DNA of 64,000 nucleotides from Verrucomicrobiota bacterium. GTDB lineage: Bacteria; Verrucomicrobiota; Verrucomicrobiia; Opitutales; Opitutaceae. The stretch covers positions 131,732 to 195,731 of the forward strand of contig JADKHC010000005.1 in NCBI GenBank assembly GCA_016721945.1. The letters are read 5' to 3'. Shown in pieces: positions 43,201 to 52,773 of the stretch. The notes under the pieces are model-generated. The model worked only from the letters and a program-made list of their open reading frames with translations, searched no databases and was not told the DNA's origin. Every line of letters begins with the position of its first letter. Position 1 is the first letter of the stretch. Made by a program: the position numbers and the translations under genes.

Positions 43201-44932
43201 CGGGCGGCACCAGGTTGAGCAACCAAAGGTTACCTTCCGAGCCGAGACGGGTTTCGGCGGAAGTGATGATTTCTTCGCGGATACAGTCGATCGGCGGGTT
43301 GGTGACCTGCGCAAAGAGCTGCTTGAAGTAATCAAACAGAAGGCGCGGCTTATTCGAGAGCACGGCCAGTGCGGCGTCGTTGCCCATGGAGCCGGTCGCT
43401 TCGATACCATCCTTCGCCATCGGCGTGAGGATGATGCGTTGGTCTTCAAAGGTGTAACCGAACGCGAGCTGGCGTTGCAGCAGCGTGTCGTTATCCGGCG
43501 CGGGAACTTCCGGAGCGGCGGGAATATCTTCGAGGTGAACGAGGTGCTCGTTCAGCCACTGACGATACGGGCGCTCGGCGGCGAGCGTGGCCTTGATTTC
43601 TTCGTCTTCGACGATGCGGCCTTGTTCGGTATCGACGATGAAAATACGTCCAGGCTGGAGGCGGCCCTTGCGCTCGATGTTCTCGGCAGGGATGTCGAGC
43701 ACGCCAGCTTCGGAGGCCATGATCACGAGGCCGTCCTTGGTGACGTAGAAACGAGAAGGACGCAGACCGTTGCGGTCGAGGATGGCACCGATCGACTTAC
43801 CATCGGTAAACGCGATGGACGCCGGGCCGTCCCATGGCTCCATCAAGCAGGAGTGATATTGATAAAACGCTTTGCGCTCATCGCTCATGCTCTCGTGGTT
43901 GGACCACGGCTCGGGGATCATCATCATCACCGCGTGGGCGATGGGGCGACCGGCGAGATAGAGCAGTTCTAGAGTGTTATCGAACATCGCCGAGTCGGAA
44001 CCATTCGGGTCCACGATCGGGAGGATCTTCTTGATGTCGTCGCCGAAGAGCTCGGACTCGAACATCGCTTCGCGGGCGTGCATCCAGTTGATGTTGCCGC
44101 GTAGGGTGTTGATTTCGCCGTTGTGGGCGACGTAACGGTACGGGTGCGAACGCTCCCAGCTGGGGAAGGTGTTCGTCGAAAAACGCGAGTGAACGAGCGC
44201 GAGCGACGTCTCCATCGCCGGGTTGTTCAGATCGGTGAAATAGGTCGCGAGCTGAGTCGTCAGCAACATGCCCTTATACACAATCGTGCGGCACGAGAGG
44301 CTGGGCATATACCAGTACTCGGCACCGTCCATCGTGGAGGTGCGAATCTCGGTGTAGGCGCGCTTGCGGATAACGTAGAGTTTGCGCTCGAAAGCGAGGT
44401 CGTCCTTGAGCGATGCATCGCGCCCGATGAAGGCCTGGCGCATGTACGGCTCGGAGGATTTGGCGGTTTCGCCGAGTGAGGAATTGTCGGTCGGAACGGT
44501 GCGCCAGCCGAGGAAAGCCTGGCCCTCGGATTGCACGATCTGTTGGAAACGTTCTTCGAGGCGACGCCGCTGCGTCTGATTGCGCGGAAGGAAAATGATG
44601 CCGACACCGTATTCGCCAGCGGCGGGCAGGGAGATGCGGGCCTTTTTCGCGACTTCCACGAAGAACGAGTGCGGCAGCTGCATGAGCACGCCAGCACCGT
44701 CACCGGTGTTGACCTCACTGCCAGCGGCACCGCGGTGATCGAGGTTTTCCAAGATCTGGACCGCCTGTCTGACGATCTGGTGCGATTTGCGACCCTTCAT
44801 GTCGACAACAAAGCCAACGCCGCAAGCGTCGTGCTCGAAAGACGGATCATAAAGCCCCTGCTTTTTCGGCAAGCCGAGCTGACGTGCTGGGGCGCTTTGG
44901 GTGCTATCGCTTCTACTATGCATTCTGGCCAT
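40289..44932 (-). pseudogene. gltB: Glutamate synthase large subunit, broken by several indels
   Basis: About 1,545 codons from ATG 44932 (a TTG at 44959 is also in frame). The class-II amidotransferase domain begins near the N-terminus (EHDACGVGFVVDMKGRK with the nucleophile Cys); the central and FMN domains (VGGIGLDVIAQEVLARH, TGEGGEDAERF, GAKPGEGGQLPG) and Fe-S region (CHLNTCPAGIATQDP) are all present, as is the C-terminal GXGXG helix (EYMTGGRVVVLGLAGRNFG). Frame breaks fall near 43226 (-1), 42800 (-2), 41798 (+1), 41645 (-1), 41220 (+1) and 40475 (+2). It makes glutamate from glutamine and 2-oxoglutarate with GltD. Confidence 0.88.
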
Positions 44933-45093
44933 ACCGTGCGGTGTTAAAGGGTGGGTCAATGAGTAAAGCTAAAAAATTCGGGCTGTGTAAAACGGCTGAT
45001 CAAACTTAAAAGAAAAGGATGATCAAGTACCGTGTGCGGCGAGGAGTCTTTGGGTGGTGAAAGGAGATTAGAGGAGGAGGATCGCTGAGGCGC

Positions 45094-45122
45094 AAAAAAG
45101 CCGGCCCTTTTTTGAGGCCGGC
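45094..45122 (-). terminator. Intrinsic terminator of the glutaredoxin gene
   Basis: On the minus strand the stem GCCGGCC / GGCCGGC is followed by six T (A-run at 45094-45099 on the given strand). It lies 36 bp after the glutaredoxin stop. Confidence 0.8.
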
Positions 45123-45157
45123 CCGTGCGTTATGAGAATTGGCGCGAGCAGGCTGAG

Positions 45158-45492
45158 TTAAAAGAAGCGGACCGTTTTAGTCGCCATTTTGGCATGTTCA
45201 TCGTCGGAGCAGCCCACATTGGTGAGCGCTTCGGCGGGTGCATTGCTGGGCTTAACCAAATCGTTGGACAAAAGATAGTTTTCGACTTCTTCGCCCGACA
45301 CATCGGCGAGCATAACGCCGTCAACTTCGACGCAGGGCGAAAGCGGTTGGCCGGACTTCGCACCATCTCGGCGTAATTCGCGCGATTGTTGATGATGTCG
45401 ATGTCTTCATACGCGAGGGTGTATTTGCGCATGATGGCGCGTACGCCATTGGACCAGCCACAGCTGGGCTTTAGATATGCTTTGATCTTCAT
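45158..45492 (-). pseudogene. Glutaredoxin-like protein, one frameshift
   Basis: The ATG is at 45492 and the corrected stop at 45158, about 111 residues. The active site is CGWS near residues 10-13 (LKPSCGWSNGVR), a monothiol-type variant in which the second Cys is Ser. After NYAEMVR the frame breaks near 45362 (CGAAGTCC where CGCAAGTCC would continue), and the other frame gives SGQPLSPCVEVDGVMLADVS, a normal glutaredoxin second half with cis-Pro. It reduces protein or glutathione disulfides. It is divergent from the epimerase gene. Confidence 0.75.
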
Positions 45493-45715
45493 GCGGGTAA
45501 GCGAACGTATGGACAAAAGTGGCGCAACTTATAGGAACGATTTTTTGGCAATCAATAGAAAGTTTCATGGAATCTGTGCGCGAAAGCTCGCCAGCTGATT
45601 CAAGGCGAAGCGACGAGCAATAGGTCGCCGGTTTGCTAGCGCGAATCGGGCCAGTTTTGCCTGCTCTTAATTTTTCGCCTAGCCGCATCGCACCGAATCG
45701 GGTAAATCGCGGACA

Positions 45716-46713
45716 ATGAAAGTCCTCGTGACCGGCGCGGCCGGCTTCATCGGTTACCATGTTGCCCGTCGTCTTGCGGAGAGCAATCGCTGCGAAGTGC
45801 TCGGCGTGGACAACCTCAACGACTACTACTCCGTCGACCTCAAGCGCGCGCGGCTGGCTGAATTGGAGAAGTTCGAGAACTTCCGTTTTCTCAAAAGCGA
45901 TTTCAGCGACGCCACGGCTTTCAACGGCGTCTACACGCACTTCAAACCCGACTACGTCATCCACCTCGGCGCGCAAGCGGGCGTGCGTTACAGCACAGAA
46001 AACCCCGCCGCCTACGTGCAAAGCAACATCACCGGCTTCCTCAACGTCCTCGAAGCCTGCCGCGCGCACCCGCCCAAGCACCTCGTTTTCGCGTCCTCAA
46101 GCAGCATCTACGGCGCCGGCGCAACCCTACCCTTTTCCGAGGACCAAATCACCGACCAACCGATCTCGTTTTACGGCGCCACAAAAAAAAGCAACGAGCT
46201 CATGGCCTACAGCTACGCGCATCTGCACAAGCTGCGCATCACCGGCCTGCGCTTCTTCACCGTGTACGGACCGTGGGGACGGCCCGACATGACGCCGATC
46301 CTGTTCGCCAAAGCGATCAGCGAAGGACAGCCGTTGAAACTTTTCAACGAGGGGAAATCCCTCCCCGACTTCACCTACGTCGACGACGTCGTCGACGGCA
46401 TTCTTAAAGTACTGCTTTACCCGCAAGCCGAACCTCCGTTACATCCACGGTGAACCCGTCGAATCCGCCCTACCGCGTTTTCAACCTCGGCCATCACCGC
46501 CCGGTCGAGATGCGCCTCTTCGTACAGATGCTGGAAAAACTCCTCGGCCGCTCCGCGCAAATCGAACTCCTCCCGCCGCAACCCGGCGACTTGCCCGAAA
46601 CCTGCGCCAGCATCGACCGCGTCCGCGCCGCCGTCGGCTTCGAACCCCGCGTCACGCTCGAAGACGGCCTGCGCAACTTCGTCGAGTGGTTTAAGGGCTA
46701 CTACAAATGCTGA
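45716..46713 (+). pseudogene. NAD-dependent nucleotide-sugar epimerase, one frameshift
   Basis: About 332 residues when the frames are joined. The Rossmann motif GAAGFIGYHVARRL is at the start, followed by GVDNLNDYYSVDLK, which is typical of UDP-glucuronate 4-epimerases. The catalytic Ser/Tyr/Lys residues are in the FASSSSIYGA region and YGATKK. Near 46448-46452 one base is missing: CATCCACG continues as GTGAACCCG, leading to PYRVFNLGHHRPVEM and a normal C-terminus GLRNFVEWFKGYYKC. The product converts UDP-glucuronate to UDP-galacturonate or a similar sugar. The DUF486 gene follows after a repeat. Confidence 0.82.
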
Positions 46714-46750
46714 GCCTAGAACTCGCTGCGCAAAAACCAGCCATGAAGCC

Positions 46751-46863
46751 TCACGCAAAGACGCTAAGGCGCAAAGAAAACATATGCATTGCTTCGCGTC
46801 TTTGCGACTTTGCGTGAAACAAATCCGAAACCTCTGCGCCCTCCGCGATCTCTGCGGTAAATC
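46751..46863. repeat. Fold-back repeat between epimerase and DUF486 gene
   Basis: Arms begin TCACGCAAAGACGCTAAGG (46751) and end in its approximate complement TTTGCGACTTTGCGTGA (46817). A short CTCTGCG-rich stretch follows (46831-46863). These periodic GCAAAG/CTTTGC sequences resemble dispersed repeats known from many bacterial genomes. Confidence 0.6.
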
Positions 46864-46878
46864 AAATTCTTCCCTAGC

Positions 46879-47244
46879 GTGAAAACCATTCTCCTCCTCG
46901 TCTGCTCCAATATCTTTATGACGCTCGCCTGGTACGGGCATCTGAAGTTCAAGTTTCTCGAAGGCAAAACCATGCTCGCCGTCATCCTCGTCTCATGGGG
47001 CATCGCGTTCTTTGAGTACTGCCTGATGGTTCCGGCCAACCGCGCTGGCTACCTCAGCGGCACCTTCACCGGCTACCAATTGAAAATCATCCAGGAGGTC
47101 ATCACGCTCGGCGTGTTTGTCGTTTTCGCCTGGTTCGTATTGAAGGAACGCCTGACCTGGAACTACGCCGTCAGCTTTCTCTGCATCCTGCTCGCAGTCT
47201 TTTTCGCCACCGCGTTCAAGCCTGGCGGCACGGGCGGGCAATAA
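46879..47244 (+). CDS. DUF486 family small membrane protein (DMT-like)
   Basis: 121 residues with four predicted membrane spans (about 2-18, 32-52, 68-90, 96-115). The sequence matches DUF486 in full: ILLLVCSNIFMTLAWYGHLK, VSWGIAFFEYCLMVPANR, and YQLKIIQEVITLGVFVVFAWF. The family resembles small drug/metabolite transporters but its substrate is unknown. It is followed after 30 bp by gpsA in the same direction. The frame is intact although its neighbours are not. Confidence 0.88.
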   Translation: MKTILLLVCSNIFMTLAWYGHLKFKFLEGKTMLAVILVSWGIAFFEYCLMVPANRAGYLSGTFTGYQLKIIQEVITLGVFVVFAWFVLKERLTWNYAVSFLCILLAVFFATAFKPGGTGGQ

Positions 47245-47274
47245 CAAATACCAATCCATCTTCCTATCCCTAAA

Positions 47275-48275
47275 ATGAATATCAGCGTACTGAGCGACGG
47301 CGGTTGGGGCACGGCCCTGGCCAAGGTTTTGTGTGAGAACAAACACGCGGTTTCCCTCTGGGGCCCATTCCCCGACTACCTCGCGGAGATGGCGCGCACC
47401 CGCCGCAACGAGCGTTTCCTCAAGGGCGTCGAGATCCCTGACGCTCTGCGCTTCGAGCCCGACCTGCTCGCGCTTGTGCCAACGCCGACATCGTCGTGCT
47501 CGCCGCGCCCAGCCAGTACATGCGCGATCTGCTCGGCAAACTCGCCGCCGTACCGCGCCCCGCAAATCTCATCTATGTCAACGTCGCCAAAGGCATAGAG
47601 ACTGGTTCGTGTAAGCGCATGAGCGAACTGGTGGCCGAGCTTCTCGGCGACGTTCGCTACGCCATTCTCTCCGGCCCAAGCCACGCCGAGGAAGTTGCCC
47701 GCCGCGTCCCCACCGCCGTGATGACGGCCTCGCACGATCCGCAAGCCGTCCTCGCTGTGCAGCAGGCGTTCATGAACGAATACCTGCGCATCTACACCTC
47801 CGACGACGTCGTCGGAGCCGAGCTCGGTGGCGCATTGAAAAACGTCCTCGCACTCGCCGCCGGCATCCTCGACGGCATGGGTCTGGGCGACAACACCAAG
47901 GCCGCGCTCATGACTCGCGGCATCGTTGAGATGGCCCGCCTCGGCGAGTCGCTCGGCGGCCGTCCCGAAACTTTCTCCGGCCTCAGTGGCATCGGCGATC
48001 TCATCGTCACCTGCACGAGCAAGCACAGTCGGAATCGCCACGTCGGAGAAGAACTCGGCAAGGGCCGCAAGCTCGTCGAAATCCAAAAAGAGATGGGCAT
48101 GGTCGTGGCCGAAGGCGTGACCACTGCCAGCGGTGCATACCAACTCGCCCGTCGCGCCAACGCCACCACGCCGATCATCGACGAAGTCTACGCCACGCTC
48201 TACGCCGATAAAGACCCCCGCAAAGCCGTCCGCGATCTCATGTCGCGCGACCCCAAGCCGGAGATCCACCGCTAG
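47275..48275 (+). pseudogene. gpsA: Glycerol-3-phosphate dehydrogenase [NAD(P)+], one frameshift
   Basis: The two parts join to about 334 residues. The N-terminal GxGxxG-like site is VLSDGGWGTALAKVL; the usual GAGxxG has SDGGWG here. After LLALVP the frame breaks near 47478-47482, and the other frame gives NADIVVLAAPSQYMRDLL and a normal remainder: NVAKGIETGSCKRMSEL, ILSGPSHAEEVARRVPTA, GALKNVLALAAGILDGMGLG with the catalytic Lys, and SGIGDLIVTCTSKHSRN. The enzyme makes sn-glycerol 3-phosphate for phospholipid synthesis and is normally essential, so a true null is unlikely. Confidence 0.88.
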
Positions 48276-48391
48276 CGCCTGTCGGCACCGAGCCCTGCCA
48301 CACCTAGTCGCTTGAGCCAAAGCTTGCAGTCGGCGCGGCGATGCTGTCGCCTCCTGCCTAATTGCGTATTCTTCATTTCCACAAATCCACC

Positions 48392-51300
48392 ATGCGTTCC
48401 CTCGTCGCCCTCCTGACGCTGTCGGCAATCTTCCTGCTTCCCACGCCCGCAGCAGCCAAGCCCGAAGATCCGGGAACCTCGGCCCACGCGCCAAACCCAA
48501 GCACTACCGCTAACACAACCGCCTCCGGCGCGGTGCAAGGCCGTTTGCTCGGACCCGATGGCGCGCCCGCCAGCGGCGTCAAAGTCGTATTGCCCGACGT
48601 GCAGCTCGTCACCGAGACGGATGACCGCGGCGTGTTCTTATTTCCTGCCGTGCCGTCCGGCACTCACCAACTCGTGGCGGTAGGCTCTGGTTATAGGTCG
48701 CTACGCATGTCAGGGCTGCTCGTCGCGGCCAGTCGCACCCTCACCGTCGAAACCCAAACACTCCAAGCCGCCGAGGAAGTCACCCAGCTCGATCCCTTCG
48801 TCGTCGAGGGTCAGCGCCGACGCCTGGGCGCGGTCGCTCGCGGTGAAGCCTTGCTCATCCCGCGCATGGCCGGCGGCAACCTCGATCTCCCGCGCACTCA
48901 AGATGGCGCGCTGCCTTATCGCATTTATAATCGCGAACAGCTCGAACGCAGCGGCGTGGTGAACCTCAACGCCTTTCTCCAACGCGAACTACTCGACAGC
49001 GACGCCGCCACGCGACCGCCCGAGCAGAGTGGCCTACTCGATGCCTTCACGACCGGTAGCTCCAATCTTAACCTCCGCGGTTTCGGCACCGATGCCACCG
49101 TCATCCTCCTCAACGGTCGACGCCTCCCCGAATCTCCACCGCCTCCCGGCTCTTCCGAACTTGCCGCCGCCGATCTTAATTTCATCCCGCTCAGCCTCGT
49201 GCAACAAATCGAGGTTTTGCCCGTCTCGGCCTCCGCGCTCTACAGCGGAAACGCCATCGGCGGCGTGATCAACATCGTGCTCCGGCCCGATCTCGACACC
49301 ACCGAACTATCCACCACCTACACCAATGCCCTGCAAGGGTTCAGTGCGCCGCAATCCTCCCTCTCACTCCAACACGGCCGCACCTTGCTCAACGGCAAAC
49401 TCCGCCTGCGACTCAACGCCAACTTCGCCCGCTCCACCCCGCCCACCAAGTCCGACCTCGGCTACCTTCGTACTGCCAGCACCTCAACCGCCCCAACCAA
49501 CAGCCCCCTCTACGGCGCCACTCCCAACATCCGCAACGCCGACGGCACTCCGCTCTTCAGCGCCAACTCCGCCACGGTGACTTCCGTCGCTCCCGGCGCC
49601 GATGGCTCCGGCGGACTTGCGGCTTTTGCTGGTCGTGAAAACGTGCGCAACTCCGCTTTATTTGCACCCGACGCTGGACTCGTTGCCCTGCCCGGCAGCC
49701 TTCACTATCCCTTCGGCCGCCGCGAACGACGCGCCGCCGCCCTGACTTCCGTCACCTACGACGTACTGCCGAACCTCCAACTAGGCCTAGACGCCATTCA
49801 TTCCCACAGTGTAATCAGTCGCGGCTACGATGCGTTCACTGCCGACCTCAAGCTCTCCGCCTCGGCACCCTCCAACCCTTTCGGCCGCGATGTCGTGGTG
49901 TCGCTCAACGAAATGGCTCCCGCGTTGGGAGAAAATTACAGCGAGGCCAGCATCCGCTTCAACTCGCTTGTCCTTGCCGCACTGGTTCGGCTTCCTGCTG
50001 AATGGCGGCTCGTCTTCGACGGCCAGTTCACGCGCAACATCACCCATTTCCGCGGTCTCGCCGGTGTTGACCGTGATCGCTGGCAAGCGCTCGTCGATCG
50101 CGGTCTTTACAACCCGCTTCGCGACACCCAAGTCGTCGCACCTCCGGCCGCATTCTACGACGAAGTCCTGCTCTACCGTGGCGGCCGCAACCGCTCCGTC
50201 GTCCTAAGCGATTACCAAACCTACGATGGCGCGATCCGTCTCACCAACCAGGCTCTCACCCTCCCGACCGGACTTGGCACGCTCGCCCTCGGCACCGACT
50301 ACCGCAACAATCACCTCTCGTCGCACACCGACACCTCCGTCTATGCCGACGGCACGCCCGCGGAAGACCCCGTTTTTTGGTCCGGCCGTGGCATCACTCG
50401 CTACAGCTTGTTCGGCGAACTCCAAGCTCCGCTGCTACCCGCGCACTGGATGCCAAACGGTATCCGCGGCATCGATACCGACTTCGGCGCACGTTATGTC
50501 GCTTCCAGCTCCGGTGCGGAAGCTAACCTCGCGCCAGCCGGCGGCATAAAAATAAGTTTCGCCCACGGGTTCGCCTTGCGCGGCAGCGTCGCCACCGCGA
50601 ACCGTTTCCCCACTCCGGTCATGGGCAGTCGCAACACCCTCGGCGACGACCCCACGCCCGGCGCAGGTCCGATCGAGTATCCCACCATCCTCGACTCACG
50701 CCGCCAAGAATCCTACACCATCGCCTCGCGCGATGCCCCCAACCGCGGACTGCGAGCCGAGTCGGCCGTCACCCGCACCGTGGGTGTTGTTTACGATATT
50801 GGGCAAATCCACCGCCTCCGCGCCTCGCTTGACTACGTCATGACGAAAAAAGCCATGGAGCTGATTTACCTTTCCGCACAGACCGCAGCCGACCTTGAAA
50901 GCCTTTGGCCAGCCCGCGTGATCCGTGCGCCCCTTGAAATTGGCGATACGCATGAGGTCGGCAAGATCACCAATATCACCACCGGCGTCGTCAACGTCGC
51001 GTGGCGCCGCTCGGAAAACTTGAATCTCACGCTCGATTACGTGTGGACGGAATGTTTCAACGGCACGCTCGAAGTCTACGGACGCTGGATCGGTTACCAA
51101 CGATACGAACGACAGGTTTTACCCAAAAGCCCGGTCGTCGATGAACTGAGCGAACCCGACGGCACCGCTGGCGGTCTGCTCGGCCAACGCGTCGGATTTG
51201 GCGCCGATTGGTCAAACAACCAAGTGGGCTTCGGTCTCGATGGACACTACTACGGTTCCCGCAGCCTGCCGTTGAGCGAACGAACCGCTCAAGGCGGTGC

Positions 51301-51526
51301 CAACGTTTCACCGTTCTGGCAGTACGATGCCTACGTGCAATGCGAACTCCGCCGCTGGATTCCCTGGTTTGATGAAAAGAACGGCCTACGGGTCCAAGTC
51401 CGTATCGACAACATTTTCGACACCTCATTCCCCTACTACGCCAACGACCCCTCCGGCGCGGGCGTTCAATGCTACGGCGACTGGCGCGGCCGCACCTACT
51501 CGCTATCGCTCACAGCAACTTTCTAA
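48392..51526 (+). CDS. TonB-dependent receptor with carboxypeptidase-regulatory N-domain
   Basis: 1044 residues from ATG 48392. The signal peptide is SLVALLTLSAIFLLPTPAAA. Residues about 45-130 form a regulatory-like beta domain (GRLLGPDGAPASGVKVVLPD). The plug domain has LNLRGFGTDATVILLNGRRLP near 245 and QIEVLPVSASALYSGNAIGG near 285. The barrel ends RTYSLSLTATF with the terminal Phe. The substrate is unknown; no SusD-type partner or transporter is next to it. The receptor belongs to a different subgroup from the Oar-like one at 25557. Confidence 0.85.
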   Translation: MRSLVALLTLSAIFLLPTPAAAKPEDPGTSAHAPNPSTTANTTASGAVQGRLLGPDGAPASGVKVVLPDVQLVTETDDRGVFLFPAVPSGTHQLVAVGSGYRSLRMSGLLVAASRTLTVETQTLQAAEEVTQLDPFVVEGQRRRLGAVARGEALLIPRMAGGNLDLPRTQDGALPYRIYNREQLERSGVVNLNAFLQRELLDSDAATRPPEQSGLLDAFTTGSSNLNLRGFGTDATVILLNGRRLPESPPPPGSSELAAADLNFIPLSLVQQIEVLPVSASALYSGNAIGGVINIVLRPDLDTTELSTTYTNALQGFSAPQSSLSLQHGRTLLNGKLRLRLNANFARSTPPTKSDLGYLRTASTSTAPTNSPLYGATPNIRNADGTPLFSANSATVTSVAPGADGSGGLAAFAGRENVRNSALFAPDAGLVALPGSLHYPFGRRERRAAALTSVTYDVLPNLQLGLDAIHSHSVISRGYDAFTADLKLSASAPSNPFGRDVVVSLNEMAPALGENYSEASIRFNSLVLAALVRLPAEWRLVFDGQFTRNITHFRGLAGVDRDRWQALVDRGLYNPLRDTQVVAPPAAFYDEVLLYRGGRNRSVVLSDYQTYDGAIRLTNQALTLPTGLGTLALGTDYRNNHLSSHTDTSVYADGTPAEDPVFWSGRGITRYSLFGELQAPLLPAHWMPNGIRGIDTDFGARYVASSSGAEANLAPAGGIKISFAHGFALRGSVATANRFPTPVMGSRNTLGDDPTPGAGPIEYPTILDSRRQESYTIASRDAPNRGLRAESAVTRTVGVVYDIGQIHRLRASLDYVMTKKAMELIYLSAQTAADLESLWPARVIRAPLEIGDTHEVGKITNITTGVVNVAWRRSENLNLTLDYVWTECFNGTLEVYGRWIGYQRYERQVLPKSPVVDELSEPDGTAGGLLGQRVGFGADWSNNQVGFGLDGHYYGSRSLPLSERTAQGGANVSPFWQYDAYVQCELRRWIPWFDEKNGLRVQVRIDNIFDTSFPYYANDPSGAGVQCYGDWRGRTYSLSLTATF

Positions 51527-51921
51527 CATAAGCAAAGCGTGGGGCTTTTTTATGCCCAACTTTGCCTCCTTCACAACCAGGCAAGTAATCGATTGCAGTC
51601 GGTTCGGCACTGTAATGTCGGAAAAACTTACGATCAGACGTTCCCGTCCTTAATCGCTATGCTTCAGCAACTAATGATTTGATAAACTTTAGCTACCGCC
51701 AATTCTGCAAAACCATCCGACAAAAATAGGTGCTCGACACGGATGCGACCGCGAGAATTAGCGAATTAAATAGATTCATTAAATATTGGTTATTAGGCTC
51801 TAGTAAAAGACCAAAGAAGGCGGCGGTCTTTCAGCCAAACCGTTAGGCATACACCATGCTAAGTTTGGCTAGATTTCTTAATCTAAGAAATGGTTCGGGA
51901 TGTCAGGAACTACCTCAAATT
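51527..51921. other. Gene-free interval
   Basis: These 395 bp between the receptor and the VPDSG protein are AT-richer than their surroundings. I see no gene, terminator or repeat that I can support. Confidence 0.4.
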
Positions 51922-52683
51922 ATGAACGCAAAACGCCTTGTTGGAATAGCTGTGCTCGGAATTGCGGCGGGTCTTACCGCCTTTGCTAACTCGGGAAAAA
52001 TACTCCTGATGAACGATGAGTGGACTTTGAGCGATACAGGTTTCAGCACGGGCGCTGATGCCGGCCAGTTCGCCCGCAACATCGGAAGCTGGGCTACGGG
52101 TGGCAGTACGGGTAACTTCCTCGCTTACTCAACTAATTTCGGCCTGACGGGCAGTGGTCTAAGCTCCACCATGACAAGCGCCGGACACAGCTGGACCGTC
52201 GGAACCGCAACCACGTTCAATCTGCCAACGCTTTCGAGTTACAATGCAATCTTTCTATCTGGAAATGCTGCAGATAACCAAGTGCTGATTAACTACGTCA
52301 ACGCGGGTGGCACAGTCATTCTTGAGGGAGGAACGGGCTGGGCTGGTTCGGCAGCTGAAGCGGCCCAATGGAATACCTTCCTAAATGCATTCGGTCTTGG
52401 TTTCGGTTCTTCCTACAATGGCGTCGAAGGCAATATTGCAATAAGTAACCCGCATACGCTATTCCAAGGCGTCAACTCTTTGTACCAAAACAATGGTAAT
52501 GATGCGTTGGACATTAACATTTCTGATCCCAACGCAAAAGTTCTAGCCTCTCTCGATGGCCACGGACTCTATGCAGTTTACGAGCAGCAGAATCGAAACG
52601 TGCCTGATGCCTCCAACACTCTCGCTCTGCTTAGTGGCGCCATAGTCGGCGTTCTGTTCTTGCGCCGTCGGTATTTTGCATAA
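51922..52683 (+). CDS. Secreted VPDSG-CTERM-like protein
   Basis: 253 residues from ATG 51922; the frame is open upstream to 51856 but this start gives a signal peptide (LVGIAVLGIAAGLTAFA). The body (about 30-225) is rich in Gly, Asn and Thr and includes SYNAIFLSGNAADNQVLINY and GTVILEGGTGWAGSA, which look like a Rossmann- or GATase-like beta-alpha fold. The C-terminus has VPDASNT, a hydrophobic span and RRRYFA, close to the VPDSG-CTERM exosortase signal of Verrucomicrobiota (Ser-Gly replaced by Ala-Ser). A surface location is expected. Confidence 0.65.
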   Translation: MNAKRLVGIAVLGIAAGLTAFANSGKILLMNDEWTLSDTGFSTGADAGQFARNIGSWATGGSTGNFLAYSTNFGLTGSGLSSTMTSAGHSWTVGTATTFNLPTLSSYNAIFLSGNAADNQVLINYVNAGGTVILEGGTGWAGSAAEAAQWNTFLNAFGLGFGSSYNGVEGNIAISNPHTLFQGVNSLYQNNGNDALDINISDPNAKVLASLDGHGLYAVYEQQNRNVPDASNTLALLSGAIVGVLFLRRRYFA

Positions 52684-52716
52684 CCAGACGCCACACTACT
52701 ACATCACAATTACATC

Positions 52717-52753
52717 AAGGCAGCCTCTAGGGTAATTCCCAACAGGCTGCCTT
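52717..52753 (+). terminator. Terminator after the VPDSG-CTERM-like gene
   Basis: The stem AAGGCAGCCT / AGGCTGCCTT has a 16-nt loop and is followed by TTACTTTT. It lies 33 bp after the stop and before the convergent aldo/keto reductase. Confidence 0.7.
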
Positions 52754-52773
52754 TACTTTTCCCCGTCATACAC

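Noticed and set aside
45407..46081. 224-codon minus-strand frame across the epimerase gene
   Set aside because: It is antisense to clear epimerase sequence and contains no domain.
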